Below are positions 7,962 through 16,122 of a stretch of DNA of 64,000 nt, one piece after another. The notes beneath the pieces were generated by a model, which worked only from the letters and a program-made list of their open reading frames with translations, did no database searches and had not been told where the DNA came from. The first letter of the stretch is position 1, and each line of letters opens with the position of its first letter. A program made the position numbers and the translations under genes. The stretch comes from Gemmatimonadota bacterium (lineage in GTDB: Bacteria; Gemmatimonadota; Gemmatimonadetes; Gemmatimonadales; GWC2-71-9): positions 310,001-374,000 of the forward strand of contig JADJPD010000001.1 of the NCBI GenBank assembly GCA_016713435.1. The letters run 5' to 3'.

Positions 7962-8885
7962 GTGACGACGCACTCGCCGCTGGTCTGGGGGACCTTCTCG
8001 GTCCTGGTCGGTACGCTGATGGTCCTGGACCTCGGGGTCCTCAACCGGCGGTCGCACATCCTCTCGCAGAAGGAAGCGCTGACCTGGAGCGCCAGCATCG
8101 TCACCCTGGCGCTCCTCTTCGGCGGCTTCCTGTGGTGGCAGACCTCCCCGAAGACGGCGCTCGAGTACTACGCGGGCTACCTGATCGAGCTGTCGCTGTC
8201 GGTGGACAACCTGTTCGTCTTCCTCCTCATCTTCCAGTACTTCGCGGTGCCGGCGGAGCTGCAGCCGCGGGTGCTCAAGTGGGGCATCTTCGGCGCCATC
8301 GTGATGCGCGCCGTCATGATCGCGGCGGGCGCACTGCTGCTGCAGCAGTTCACCTGGATCGTGTACGTCTTCGGCGGGATCCTGATCGTCACCGGGCTCA
8401 AGATGTTCCGTTCCGAGGACACCCGGATCGAGCCGGAGCAGAACCCGCTGGTGAAGCTGGCGCGGAAGCTCATCCCCGTGACGCCCGCGTACGAGGAAAA
8501 CCACTTCTTCATCCGGAACGCGCGCGGGGCGCTGTTCGCCACGCCGCTCTTCCTGGTGCTGCTGGTGGTGGAGTGGAGCGACGTGGTCTTCGCCATCGAC
8601 AGCATCCCGGCGGTGTTTGCGGTGACCCGTGACCCGTTCGTGGTGTATTCGTCGAACCTGTTCGCCATCCTGGGGCTGCGGGCGCTGTTCTTCGTGCTGG
8701 CGGGGGCGATGGACCGGGTCCACTACCTCAAGCCCGGCGTGGCGCTGATCCTGCTCTTCGTGGGCGCCAAGATGGTGGCGAGCGCGTGGATCCATCCGTC
8801 AACCGTGCTGTCGCTCGCGGTCATCGTGACGATCCTCGCTGGCGCGGTGGTCCTCTCGCTGCTGCGGCCCCGGGTGGACGCCTGA
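7962..8885 (+). CDS. TerC/Alx-family integral membrane protein, probable Mn2+ exporter
   Basis: A 307-residue polytopic membrane protein starting at GTG 7962, directly after the htpX stop. It shows the TerC-family core: ETLSVDN-like ELSLSVDNLFVFLLIFQYF, the second acidic helix VEWSDVVFAIDSIPAVFAVT, and FAILGLRALFFVLAG. The two Asp-bearing helices form the metal site in this family. TerC/Alx proteins export manganese and support metal loading of secreted enzymes. Location in an operon behind an Mn2+ riboswitch strongly supports a manganese role here. Confidence 0.9.
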   Translation: MTTHSPLVWGTFSVLVGTLMVLDLGVLNRRSHILSQKEALTWSASIVTLALLFGGFLWWQTSPKTALEYYAGYLIELSLSVDNLFVFLLIFQYFAVPAELQPRVLKWGIFGAIVMRAVMIAAGALLLQQFTWIVYVFGGILIVTGLKMFRSEDTRIEPEQNPLVKLARKLIPVTPAYEENHFFIRNARGALFATPLFLVLLVVEWSDVVFAIDSIPAVFAVTRDPFVVYSSNLFAILGLRALFFVLAGAMDRVHYLKPGVALILLFVGAKMVASAWIHPSTVLSLAVIVTILAGAVVLSLLRPRVDA

Positions 8886-8980
8886 GCTAGCGCCGGGCGG
8901 CGCTCGGACGCCCCGAGCGCCGCCCCCCTCCCGCACGGGCGCCCGCCCGCCGAGTATTCAGCATCTCCAATCGGGATTCC

Positions 8981-9787
8981 ATGGACGACCTCTGGCGGGG
9001 GACGACCGCCCTCGTCACGGGGGCGTCGCGCGGCATCGGGGCGAGCTTCGCCACGGCGCTCGCCGCGCGTGGGGTGCGGGTGGTGCTGGTGGCGCGCACG
9101 GCCGCGGCGCTGGAGGAGGTGGCCGGGGCGGTGCGCTCGGCGGGCGGCACGGCCGACGTGATCGCGCTGGACCTGGCGCAGCCGGGGGCGCCGGCGGCGC
9201 TCGAGGCGGAGGTGGCGCGGCGCGGGCTCACGGTGGATCACCTGGTGAACAACGCGGGCGTGGGGCCGCAGGGGCTCTTCCACCAGCTCCCCGCGGCGGC
9301 GCACCTGCCGACCATCGACGTGAACGTGCGCGCGGTGACCGAGCTGGCGGCGCGGTTCCTGCCGGGCATGGTGGCGCGGCGCCGCGGCGGGATCATCAAC
9401 GTGGCGAGCACGGCGGCGTGGCAGGGGCTGCAGTGGATCCCGGTGTACTCGGGCAGCAAGGCCTTCGTGATCACCTGGAGCGAGGCGGTGTGGGTGTCGC
9501 TCCGGGGGCGCGGGGTGCGGTGCCTGGCGGTGTCGCCGGGGCCGGTGGCCACGCCCTTCTTCGAGCACAACCAGCTGGACGTGCCGCTGCCCGGCTGGCT
9601 GATGCAGTCGCCGGACACGGTGGTGCGGGCGGCGCTCCGCGCCTATGAGCGGGACGCCTGCCACGTGCTGCCCCACCCCGCCTTCCGCCTGCTGGCCTGG
9701 GGCACGCGCCTGGCGCCGCGCTGGCTCGCGGCGCGGCTGGGCGGCTGGTACGGCGCGCCGACGTCACCCTCGACCCCTCCCTCATGA
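8981..9787 (+). CDS. Short-chain dehydrogenase/reductase
   Basis: A 268-residue NAD(P)-dependent oxidoreductase. Rossmann motif TGASRGIG is near residue 14, the NNAG structural motif near 90, and the catalytic Ser-Tyr-Lys in VASTAAW...YSGSK. The C-terminal part, SPGPVATPFF and PDTVVRAALRAYER, resembles the short-chain dehydrogenases annotated as DltE/YqjQ-like. The substrate cannot be deduced. Its stop overlaps the start of the next transporter gene (ATGA), so the two are probably co-transcribed. Confidence 0.85.
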   Translation: MDDLWRGTTALVTGASRGIGASFATALAARGVRVVLVARTAAALEEVAGAVRSAGGTADVIALDLAQPGAPAALEAEVARRGLTVDHLVNNAGVGPQGLFHQLPAAAHLPTIDVNVRAVTELAARFLPGMVARRRGGIINVASTAAWQGLQWIPVYSGSKAFVITWSEAVWVSLRGRGVRCLAVSPGPVATPFFEHNQLDVPLPGWLMQSPDTVVRAALRAYERDACHVLPHPAFRLLAWGTRLAPRWLAARLGGWYGAPTSPSTPPS

Positions 9788-11106
9788 GCCTCCCCGAGAA
9801 GCTGGGCCTGCACCGCCCCGAGCTCCGCGCCTGGGCGATGTACGACTGGGCCAACTCCGCCATGGTGACGACGATCGTCACGGCGGTCTTCCCCATCTAC
9901 TTCGCCAAGGTGGCGGCGGCGGGGATGGAACCCGCCCTCGCCACCCAGCGGCTGGCGGATGCCACGACCATCGGGCTCGGCATCATCGCGGTGCTCTCGC
10001 CCATCATGGGGGCGCTGGCGGACCGGGCGGGGCTCAAGAAGCGGCTGCTGGCCGTCTCGCTCATCATCGGGGTGATCGCCGTCGGCCTCATGTGGTTCAT
10101 CCAGCGGGGCGACTGGCAGCTGGCGCTGCTGCTGTTCATCGTGGCCAACATCGCGGTGAACGCGAGCTACGTCTGCTACGACTCCTTCCTGCCACACATC
10201 GCTGCGCCCGACGAGATGGACCGGGTGTCCACGGCGGGCTACGCGCTGGGGTATGTGGGGGGCGGGATCCTGCTGGCGCTCAACCTGGCGTGGATCATGA
10301 AGCCGGAGTGGTTCTTCCTCCCGCACGGGGACGGCCTCACGCCCGCGCAGGCCACGCTGCCGACCCGGCTGGCGTTCGTGTCGGTGGCGGTGTGGTGGCT
10401 GGTGTTCTCGCTGCCGCTCTTCCGCGACGTGCCGGAGCCGCCGGCCACGGGAAGCGGGCGGGTGGCTCTCGGGGAGACGCTCCGCGAGCTCGGCCAGACG
10501 TTCCGGCGACTCGGGCAGTTCCGGCAGGCGGTGCTGATGCTGGTGGCGTTCCTGATCTACAACGACGGGATCGGGACGATCATCCGGATGGCGACGATCT
10601 ACGGCACCGAGCTCGGCATCGGGCAGGGGGCGCTGATCGGGGCGATCATGATCGTGCAGTTCGTGGGGATCCCGTTCGCGTTCCTGTTCGGCGCGTTTGC
10701 CCACAAGATCGGCGCCAAGCGGGCCATCTTCCTGGGACTCGTGGTGTACGGGATCATCAGCATCGTGGGCTACTACATGACCACGGCGACGCACTTCTTC
10801 ATCCTGGCGCTGCTGGTGGGGATGGTCCAGGGCGGGACGCAGGCGCTGTCGCGCTCCCTCTTTGCCAGCATGATCCCGCGGGAGCGCTCGGCGGAGTTCT
10901 TCGGGTTCTTCGCGGTGGTGGAGAAGTTCGCGGGGATCTTCGGGCCGCTGGTGTTTGCGCGGGTGATCGGGGCCACCGGCTCGAGCCGGGCGGCGATCCT
11001 GGCCATCGTGGCGTTCTTCGTGGTGGGCGGGGCCCTGCTCCACTTCGTGAACGTGGAGGAGGGACAGCGGGCGGCGCGGGCGGCGGAGGGGGCGGCGGCC
11101 GGGTGA
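9784..11106 (+). CDS. MFS transporter, UMF1/Atg22-like family
   Basis: A 440-residue protein with about 12 hydrophobic segments. The N-terminal RAWAMYDWANSAMVTTIVTA is the hallmark of the UMF1 family (related to yeast Atg22). GTIIRMATIYGTELGIG and GGTQALSRSLFASMIPRERSAEFFGFF are also typical. Family members are proposed effluxers of amino acids or similar solutes, and the substrate here is unknown. The start ATG 9784 overlaps the SDR stop. Two GC-rich hairpins follow the gene. Confidence 0.85.
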   Translation: MSLPEKLGLHRPELRAWAMYDWANSAMVTTIVTAVFPIYFAKVAAAGMEPALATQRLADATTIGLGIIAVLSPIMGALADRAGLKKRLLAVSLIIGVIAVGLMWFIQRGDWQLALLLFIVANIAVNASYVCYDSFLPHIAAPDEMDRVSTAGYALGYVGGGILLALNLAWIMKPEWFFLPHGDGLTPAQATLPTRLAFVSVAVWWLVFSLPLFRDVPEPPATGSGRVALGETLRELGQTFRRLGQFRQAVLMLVAFLIYNDGIGTIIRMATIYGTELGIGQGALIGAIMIVQFVGIPFAFLFGAFAHKIGAKRAIFLGLVVYGIISIVGYYMTTATHFFILALLVGMVQGGTQALSRSLFASMIPRERSAEFFGFFAVVEKFAGIFGPLVFARVIGATGSSRAAILAIVAFFVVGGALLHFVNVEEGQRAARAAEGAAAG

Positions 11107-11117
11107 GGGGCCGGAGG

Positions 11118-11187
11118 GGGCCGAGTAGACTCGGCCCTTGTGGACGGTGTGCGAGACCGGGCCGTAGGGGCCGGCCGTGGCCGGCCC
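11118..11187 (+). other. Two GC-rich hairpins downstream of the transporter gene
   Basis: Bases 11118-11126 pair with 11129-11137 (9 bp, 2-base loop). Bases 11168-11176 pair with 11179-11187 (9 bp, 2-base loop). Neither has a good T-run, so they could be weak terminators or 3'-end protecting structures for the SDR-transporter transcript. Confidence 0.4.
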
Positions 11188-11240
11188 ATAGGTGCGGCGG
11201 GGTCTTGTGGGGCGGCCGGGCCCGGCGGTAGGTTCAGGCC

Positions 11241-11315
11241 ATGACGCTCGCCACGGCCACCACCAAGCGCATGACCAAGCCCCTCCGCACGCGCGGCGAG
11301 CGACGGACAGCCTGA
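11241..11315 (+). CDS. Putative 24-residue leader peptide of the lysine/diaminopimelate operon
   Basis: A mini-ORF (ATG 11241, TGA 11313) ends 25 bases before the attenuator-like hairpin that precedes the M20-asd-dap genes. Of its 24 residues, seven are Thr, two Lys and two Met, so almost half belong to the aspartate amino-acid family, the end products that depend on asd downstream. This layout is that of an attenuation leader. There is no strong ribosome-binding site, and an internal ATG gives a 14-residue alternative. Coding is inferred only from position and composition. Confidence 0.4.
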   Translation: MTLATATTKRMTKPLRTRGERRTA

Positions 11316-11340
11316 GCACACCCTGCTGACTGGCTACGAC

Positions 11341-11373
11341 GCCCCGCCGCGAACACCGGCGGGGCTTTTGTTT
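11341..11373 (+). terminator. Rho-independent terminator, likely attenuator of the dap cluster
   Basis: Bases 11341-11349 pair perfectly with 11357-11365 (9 bp, loop of 7), followed by TTTTGTTT. It sits only 14 bases before the GTG start of the M20 gene and after the mini-ORF, so it lies in the 5' leader of the operon rather than at a gene end. Confidence 0.8.
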
Positions 11374-11387
11374 ACCACCGAGGCACC

Positions 11388-12395
11388 GTGATCGACCCGA
11401 TCGAACTCACGAAGGAACTGGTGCGGCTGGAGACCCCGACGGGCGCCGAGGGCCCGGCCGTGGACCTGCTCGACGGCCTGCTCCGGAAACTCGGCTACCA
11501 GGTGACCCGCCAGCCGGTGAGCCCGGGGCGGGACAACCTCTACGCCTATCGGGAGCCGCCGGCGGTGGTGTTCTCCACCCACCTCGACTGCGTGCCGCCG
11601 TACGTGCCGCTCCGCGAGGACGCGACGCACCTGCACGGCCGGGGGAGCTGCGACGCCAAGGGCCTGGCCGCGGCGCAGCTGGCGGCGGCCGAGCGCCTGG
11701 CCGCGCTGGGCGAGCGGCGGGTGGGCCTCCTCTTCGTGGTGGGCGAGGAAAACGGGTCCGATGGCGCGCTGGCCGCCGCCGACCTGGCGCCGCGGGGCCG
11801 CTTCCTGATCAACGGCGAGCCGACGGAGAACCAGCTGTCGCTGGGGCAGAAGGGCTCGCTCAAGATCGTGCTCACGGCGGAGGGGCGCGCGGCGCACTCC
11901 GGCTACCCGGAGCTCGGCCGGAGCGCCATCCTGCCGATCCTCGACACCATTGCGCGGCTCCGCGCCATGGAGCTACCGACCGACCCGCTGCTCGGGCAGG
12001 GGACGCTCAACGTGGGCGTGATCCACGGCGGCGTGGCACCCAACGTGGTGCCGCCCTCGGCCCGGGCGGAGCTGCTGATGCGGCTGGTGGGCCCCTCGGA
12101 TGCGCTGCGGCAGCAGATGGCGGCGCTGGTGCCGGAGGACGTGACGGTGGAGTTCCTGGTGGAGCTCCCCTACTTCAAGAACACCAACCCGCCCCCGCCC
12201 GGCTGGGCCACCACGGTGGTGAGCTACGCCAGCGACCTGCCCTTCTACGAGGGCTGGGGCGAGCGCTACCAGCTGGGCCCCGGCACCATTCGCGTGGCGC
12301 ACACCAGCGAGGAGCGGATCGCCAAGGCCGAGCTGCTCGAGGGAGTGGAACTGTACGTCCGCCTGGCGCGCGAGCTGCTCGCGCGCCCGTCCTGA
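11388..12395 (+). CDS. M20-family metallohydrolase, probable succinyl-diaminopimelate desuccinylase (DapE/LysK/ArgE type)
   Basis: A 335-residue dinuclear zinc deacylase. Metal and catalytic motifs are FSTHLDCVPP (His and Asp), GRGSCDAKG (bridging Asp), VVGEENGSDG (catalytic Glu pair), NGEPTENQ and the late VAHTSEE His. Family members remove acyl groups from amino acids. The next genes are asd, dapB, dapA and dapD (succinyl branch), so DapE is the role expected here, although the sequence alone does not separate it from ArgE or LysK. The start is GTG 11388, just after the attenuator hairpin. Confidence 0.82.
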   Translation: MIDPIELTKELVRLETPTGAEGPAVDLLDGLLRKLGYQVTRQPVSPGRDNLYAYREPPAVVFSTHLDCVPPYVPLREDATHLHGRGSCDAKGLAAAQLAAAERLAALGERRVGLLFVVGEENGSDGALAAADLAPRGRFLINGEPTENQLSLGQKGSLKIVLTAEGRAAHSGYPELGRSAILPILDTIARLRAMELPTDPLLGQGTLNVGVIHGGVAPNVVPPSARAELLMRLVGPSDALRQQMAALVPEDVTVEFLVELPYFKNTNPPPPGWATTVVSYASDLPFYEGWGERYQLGPGTIRVAHTSEERIAKAELLEGVELYVRLARELLARPS

Positions 12396-12410
12396 ACCCC
12401 ACCGACGACG

Positions 12411-13463
12411 ATGTCCGCCAAGATCCCCGTCACCATCCTCGGTGCCACCGGCACCGTGGGCCAGAAGTTCGTCCGGCTGCTCGCGGACCATCCGCAGTTC
12501 GAGATCGCCTCGGTGGCGGCCTCGGCCCAGAGCGCCGGGAAGCGCTACGGCGACATCGTGCGCTGGCGCGAGGGCACGCCGCTGCCGGAGCGCGTGGCGG
12601 CCATGACCGTGACCCGCGCCGAGCCCGGGATCCCGGGCCGCATCGCCTTCTCGGCCATCGAGGCGGACATCGCGGGGGAGGTGGAGCAGGCCTTCGCGCG
12701 GGCGGGCGTGTACGTGGTGACCAACACCAAGACGCACCGGATGGACCCGGACGTGCCGCTCCTCATTCCTGAGGTGAACCCCGACCACCTGGGCCTCCTC
12801 GAGGGGCAGCAGCGGAAGCACGGCTGGACCGGCGGCATCGTGGCCAACCCCAACTGCTCCACGGCCGGCCTGGTGCTCGGCGTGGCGCCGCTCGAGCGGG
12901 CGTTCGGGATCGAGAAGCTGTTCGTGGCCACCATGCAGGCGGTGAGCGGCGCGGGGTACCCGGGCGTGGCGTCGCTCGACGCGCTGGGCAACGTCATCCC
13001 GCACATCGGCGGCGAAGAAGAGAAGATGGAGCAGGAGACGCGGAAGATCTTCGGCACCATGAGCCCGGGCGGCGTGCGGGAGGCGGCGATCGGCGTGAGC
13101 GCGCACACCAACCGGGTACCGGTCATTGATGGGCACCTCGAGGTGGTGTCGCTCGGCTTCGGGCGGCGGGTGTCGCCGGAGGAGGCGATTGCCGCGATCC
13201 AGGCGTACCGGGCGCCCGCCGAAGTGGCGGCGCTGCATTCCACGCCGGCACTTCCGGTCGAGTACGATGCGCGCCCGGACCGGCCGCAGTCGCGGCTCGA
13301 CATCGAGCGCGGGAACGGGATGACGGTGACGGTGGGGCGGGTGCGGCCGTGCCCGCTGCTGGACCTGCGGCTCGTGCTCCTGTCGCACAACACCATCCGC
13401 GGGGCGGCGGGGGCGGCGGTGCAGAACGCAGAACTGCTCGTGGCGCGGGGGTTGGTGCGGTAG
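12411..13463 (+). CDS. asd: Aspartate-semialdehyde dehydrogenase, archaeal/fungal type
   Basis: A 350-residue NADP-dependent enzyme making L-aspartate 4-semialdehyde, the branch point to lysine/DAP, threonine and methionine. The N-terminal GATGTVGQKFVRLL binds NADP. The catalytic Cys is in VANPNCSTAG and the catalytic His region is HTNRVPVIDGH. Length, the IGGEEEKMEQE segment and the LVLLSHNTIRGAAG end match the archaeal/fungal subfamily rather than the classical bacterial one. It lies 15 bases after the M20 gene. Confidence 0.93.
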   Translation: MSAKIPVTILGATGTVGQKFVRLLADHPQFEIASVAASAQSAGKRYGDIVRWREGTPLPERVAAMTVTRAEPGIPGRIAFSAIEADIAGEVEQAFARAGVYVVTNTKTHRMDPDVPLLIPEVNPDHLGLLEGQQRKHGWTGGIVANPNCSTAGLVLGVAPLERAFGIEKLFVATMQAVSGAGYPGVASLDALGNVIPHIGGEEEKMEQETRKIFGTMSPGGVREAAIGVSAHTNRVPVIDGHLEVVSLGFGRRVSPEEAIAAIQAYRAPAEVAALHSTPALPVEYDARPDRPQSRLDIERGNGMTVTVGRVRPCPLLDLRLVLLSHNTIRGAAGAAVQNAELLVARGLVR

Positions 13464-13504
13464 CGTGGGGGGAGGAGCGTCGGACAGGCGCGCGCCTGCG
13501 CGCT

Positions 13505-13621
13505 CAACGCTGAGGCGCAGAGGACGCAGAGGGGCGCGGAGGACAACGAGAAGTGCTACTTGGGGAAGTACGCTCGGCGACCATGTCTCCGCGCCCTCCG
13601 CGTCCTCCGCGCCTCTGCGTT
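13505..13621. repeat. Imperfect inverted-repeat element between asd and dapB
   Basis: An approximately 39-base GA-rich arm (13505-13543) is answered by a CT-rich near-complement (13586-13621) around a 42-base loop, giving a long imperfect hairpin built of CGCAGAGG/CGCGGAGG steps. It resembles the small palindromic repeats scattered between genes in many high-GC soil bacteria. It separates asd from dapB and has no T-run. Confidence 0.7.
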
Positions 13622-13679
13622 GAGTCACACCGCCGCCCGTCCCCCGCTGGATGACGGCGACGCACTGTAGGAGGTGAGC

Positions 13680-14378
13680 ATGCGCATCCTGCTCGTGGGC
13701 CATGGCAAGATGAACCGCGCCGTCGAGCGGCTGGCGCGGGAGCGGGGGCACGTGGTCGTCGGGGTGATCGAGGCGGCGCAGAACGCCGGAGGGGGCGGGA
13801 TCACGGCGGCGACGGCCGCGGGGGCGGATGTGGCCGTCGAGTTCACGCGGCCCGAGGTGGCCGCGGGCAACCTCCTCCGCCTTGCGGAACTCGGGGTGCC
13901 CACGGTGACGGGGACCACCGGCTGGCTGGGGGAGCTGCCGCTGGTCCGCCCCGCCGTGGAGCGGGCGGGCAGTGCGCTGCTCCACAGCGCCAACTTCTCG
14001 ATCGGGGTGCAGCTCTTCTTCCGCGCGGCGCAGGAGCTGGCGCGGCGGTTTGCGGGCCGGGCGGAGTTCGGCGGGTTCGTCACGGAGACGCACCACGCGG
14101 CCAAGCTCGATGCGCCCAGCGGCACCGCGCTCCGGCTGGTGGACTGGCTGGCCGAGGGAGACCCGGCCCGCACCTGGCCCATCACCAGCATCCGGGGGGG
14201 CCACGTGCCCGGCACCCATGCGGTGGTGCTCGACGCGGCGTTCGAGCAGGTGCGCCTGGTGCACGAGGCGCGGAGCCGCGAGGTGTTTGCCGCCGGGGCG
14301 CTGGCCGCCGCGGAATGGCTGCCGGGACGGCGCGGCGTGTTCACCTTCGACCAGATGCTCTTCGGGGAGGGCCCATGA
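13680..14378 (+). CDS. dapB: 4-hydroxy-tetrahydrodipicolinate reductase
   Basis: A 232-residue NAD(P)H-dependent reductase producing tetrahydrodipicolinate. ATG 13680 is preferred over GTG 13674 because an AGGAGG Shine-Dalgarno sequence lies five bases upstream. The nucleotide-binding start is ILLVGHGKMNRAVERLA. The catalytic signature THHAAKLDAPSGTA and the GTTGW and SANFSIGVQ segments are all present. The protein is slightly short for the family. The stop overlaps the dapA start (ATGA). Confidence 0.93.
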   Translation: MRILLVGHGKMNRAVERLARERGHVVVGVIEAAQNAGGGGITAATAAGADVAVEFTRPEVAAGNLLRLAELGVPTVTGTTGWLGELPLVRPAVERAGSALLHSANFSIGVQLFFRAAQELARRFAGRAEFGGFVTETHHAAKLDAPSGTALRLVDWLAEGDPARTWPITSIRGGHVPGTHAVVLDAAFEQVRLVHEARSREVFAAGALAAAEWLPGRRGVFTFDQMLFGEGP

Positions 14379-15280
14379 CGACGACACTCAGGGGGCTCGG
14401 CACGGCGCTGGTGACGCCGTTCCTGCCGGACGGGGCCGTGGACGTCGAGGCGCTCCGCAAGTTCGTGGCGTGGCAGGTGGAGGAAGGCGCGGACTTCCTG
14501 GTTCCCTCTGGCAGCACTGGTGAGGCGCAGACGCTCTCGACGGAAGAGCGGCAGCTGGTGGTGCGCACGGTGGTGGAGGTGGCGGACGGGCGGGTGCCGG
14601 TCATGGCGGGCGCGAGCTCCAACGACACCCGCGAGGCCGTGGCCGAGGCACGGCGGATGGCGTCGCTCGGCGTCACCTGGGTCCTGTCGGCCACGCCGTA
14701 CTACAACAAGCCCACGCCCGAGGGGCTGGTGCAGCACTTCACGGCGGTGGCCGACGCGTGCCCGGTGCCCGTCTGCCTCTACAACGTGCCGGGCCGCACG
14801 GCGGTGAACCTGAAGCCGGACGCCGTGCTCCGCCTGGCGGACCACGACAACATCACCGGCATCAAGGAATCCTCCGGCGACCTGGCGCAGGTGCAGCACC
14901 TGCTGCTCGGCCGGCCCGACGGGTTCGCCGTGCTCTCGGGCGAGGACTGGATGACGCTCGCCATCCTCGCCGCCGGCGGTGACGGCCTCGTGTCGGTGGC
15001 CGGCAACGAGATCCCGGGCCTGATGCGCCACCTGGTGCACTCGGCACTCCGCGGGGAGGTGGCGGAAGCGCGCGAGATCCTCTTCGGCGTGCTGCCGCTG
15101 CTCGAGGCCAACTTCCTCGAGACCAACCCCGCGCCCGTGAAGCACGCACTCTCCCTCATGGGACGGATGCACGACGTGCTCCGGCTGCCGCTCGTTCCCC
15201 TCTCGGCCTCGCGCCGGGCGCCGCTGGTGGCGGCGCTGCGCGCGGCCGGCGTTGACCTCCCGCAGGGAGCCGCCCCATGA
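14375..15280 (+). CDS. dapA: 4-hydroxy-tetrahydrodipicolinate synthase
   Basis: A 301-residue TIM-barrel aldolase that condenses pyruvate with aspartate semialdehyde. Start ATG 14375 overlaps the dapB stop. Motifs: GTALVTPF at the N-terminus, PSGSTGEAQTLS (the usual GTTGE loop), the catalytic Tyr in VPVCLYNVPGRT and the Schiff-base Lys in ITGIKESSGD. The ATGA overlaps on both sides (dapB and dapD) indicate tight translational coupling. Confidence 0.95.
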   Translation: MTTTLRGLGTALVTPFLPDGAVDVEALRKFVAWQVEEGADFLVPSGSTGEAQTLSTEERQLVVRTVVEVADGRVPVMAGASSNDTREAVAEARRMASLGVTWVLSATPYYNKPTPEGLVQHFTAVADACPVPVCLYNVPGRTAVNLKPDAVLRLADHDNITGIKESSGDLAQVQHLLLGRPDGFAVLSGEDWMTLAILAAGGDGLVSVAGNEIPGLMRHLVHSALRGEVAEAREILFGVLPLLEANFLETNPAPVKHALSLMGRMHDVLRLPLVPLSASRRAPLVAALRAAGVDLPQGAAP

Positions 15281-16116
15281 GCGCCACGCTCCGCAAGGCC
15301 ATCCGCGAGTACCTCAAGAAGATTCCCACCGGTCACGAGGAGAACGCCCGCCGCGTGGTCAACGACCTGCGGGTGGGCCTCAACGCCGGCACCATCCGCG
15401 CCGCCGAGCGGGGCGAGGACGGCACCTGGGTGGTGAACAGCTGGGTCAAGGAAGGGATCCTGCTGGCCTTCCGGCTGGGGAAACTGCGGCCCATCGGGGA
15501 GGGGAGCGTGCAGCCGTACTTCGACAAGGACAGCTGGCCGATCAAGCCGCTCACGCTGGGGCACGGGGTGCGGGTGGTGCCGGGCGGGACCTCGATCCGT
15601 GACGGCAGCTACGTGGCGCCCGGCGTGGTGGTGATCCCGCCATCGTTCATCAACGTGGGTGCCTACGTGGACGCGGGCACCATGGTGGACAGCCATGCGC
15701 TGGTGGGCTCGTGCGCGCAGATCGGCCGGCGCGTGCACATCTCCGCGGGGGCGCAGGTGGGCGGGGTGCTGGAGCCGGCGGGCGCCATGCCGGTGATCGT
15801 GGAGGACGACGTGATGCTGGGCGGGAACACCGGTGTGTTCGAGGGGGTGATCATCCGGGAGCGCGCGGTGCTGGCACCGGGCACCATCCTCTCCGGCGGC
15901 ACCGTGGTGTACGACCTGGTGAAGGACACCACCTACCGCCGCGACGGGGAGGTGCCGCTCGAGATCCCCGCCGGCGCCGTGGTGGTGCCGGGGACGCGCC
16001 CGGTGAAGAGCGGCCCCGGCAAGAAGCTCGGCATTGCGCTCTACGCGCCGGTCATCGTCAAGTATCGCGACGAGAAGACCGACGCGGCGCTGCAGCTCGA
16101 GGAGTTGCTCCGGTAG
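15277..16116 (+). CDS. dapD: 2,3,4,5-tetrahydropyridine-2,6-dicarboxylate N-succinyltransferase
   Basis: A 279-residue left-handed beta-helix acyltransferase that succinylates tetrahydrodipicolinate. The N-terminal helical domain (to about 100) is followed by hexapeptide repeats, including VAPGVVVIPPSFINVGAYVD and GTMVDSHALVGSCAQIG, the classical DapD signature, and ending with VKSGPGKKLGIALYAPVIVK. The start overlaps the dapA stop. With asd, dapA, dapB and the M20 hydrolase it gives the succinylase route; dapC, dapF and lysA are not in the window. Confidence 0.95.
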   Translation: MSATLRKAIREYLKKIPTGHEENARRVVNDLRVGLNAGTIRAAERGEDGTWVVNSWVKEGILLAFRLGKLRPIGEGSVQPYFDKDSWPIKPLTLGHGVRVVPGGTSIRDGSYVAPGVVVIPPSFINVGAYVDAGTMVDSHALVGSCAQIGRRVHISAGAQVGGVLEPAGAMPVIVEDDVMLGGNTGVFEGVIIRERAVLAPGTILSGGTVVYDLVKDTTYRRDGEVPLEIPAGAVVVPGTRPVKSGPGKKLGIALYAPVIVKYRDEKTDAALQLEELLR

Positions 16117-16122
16117 CGCGGG

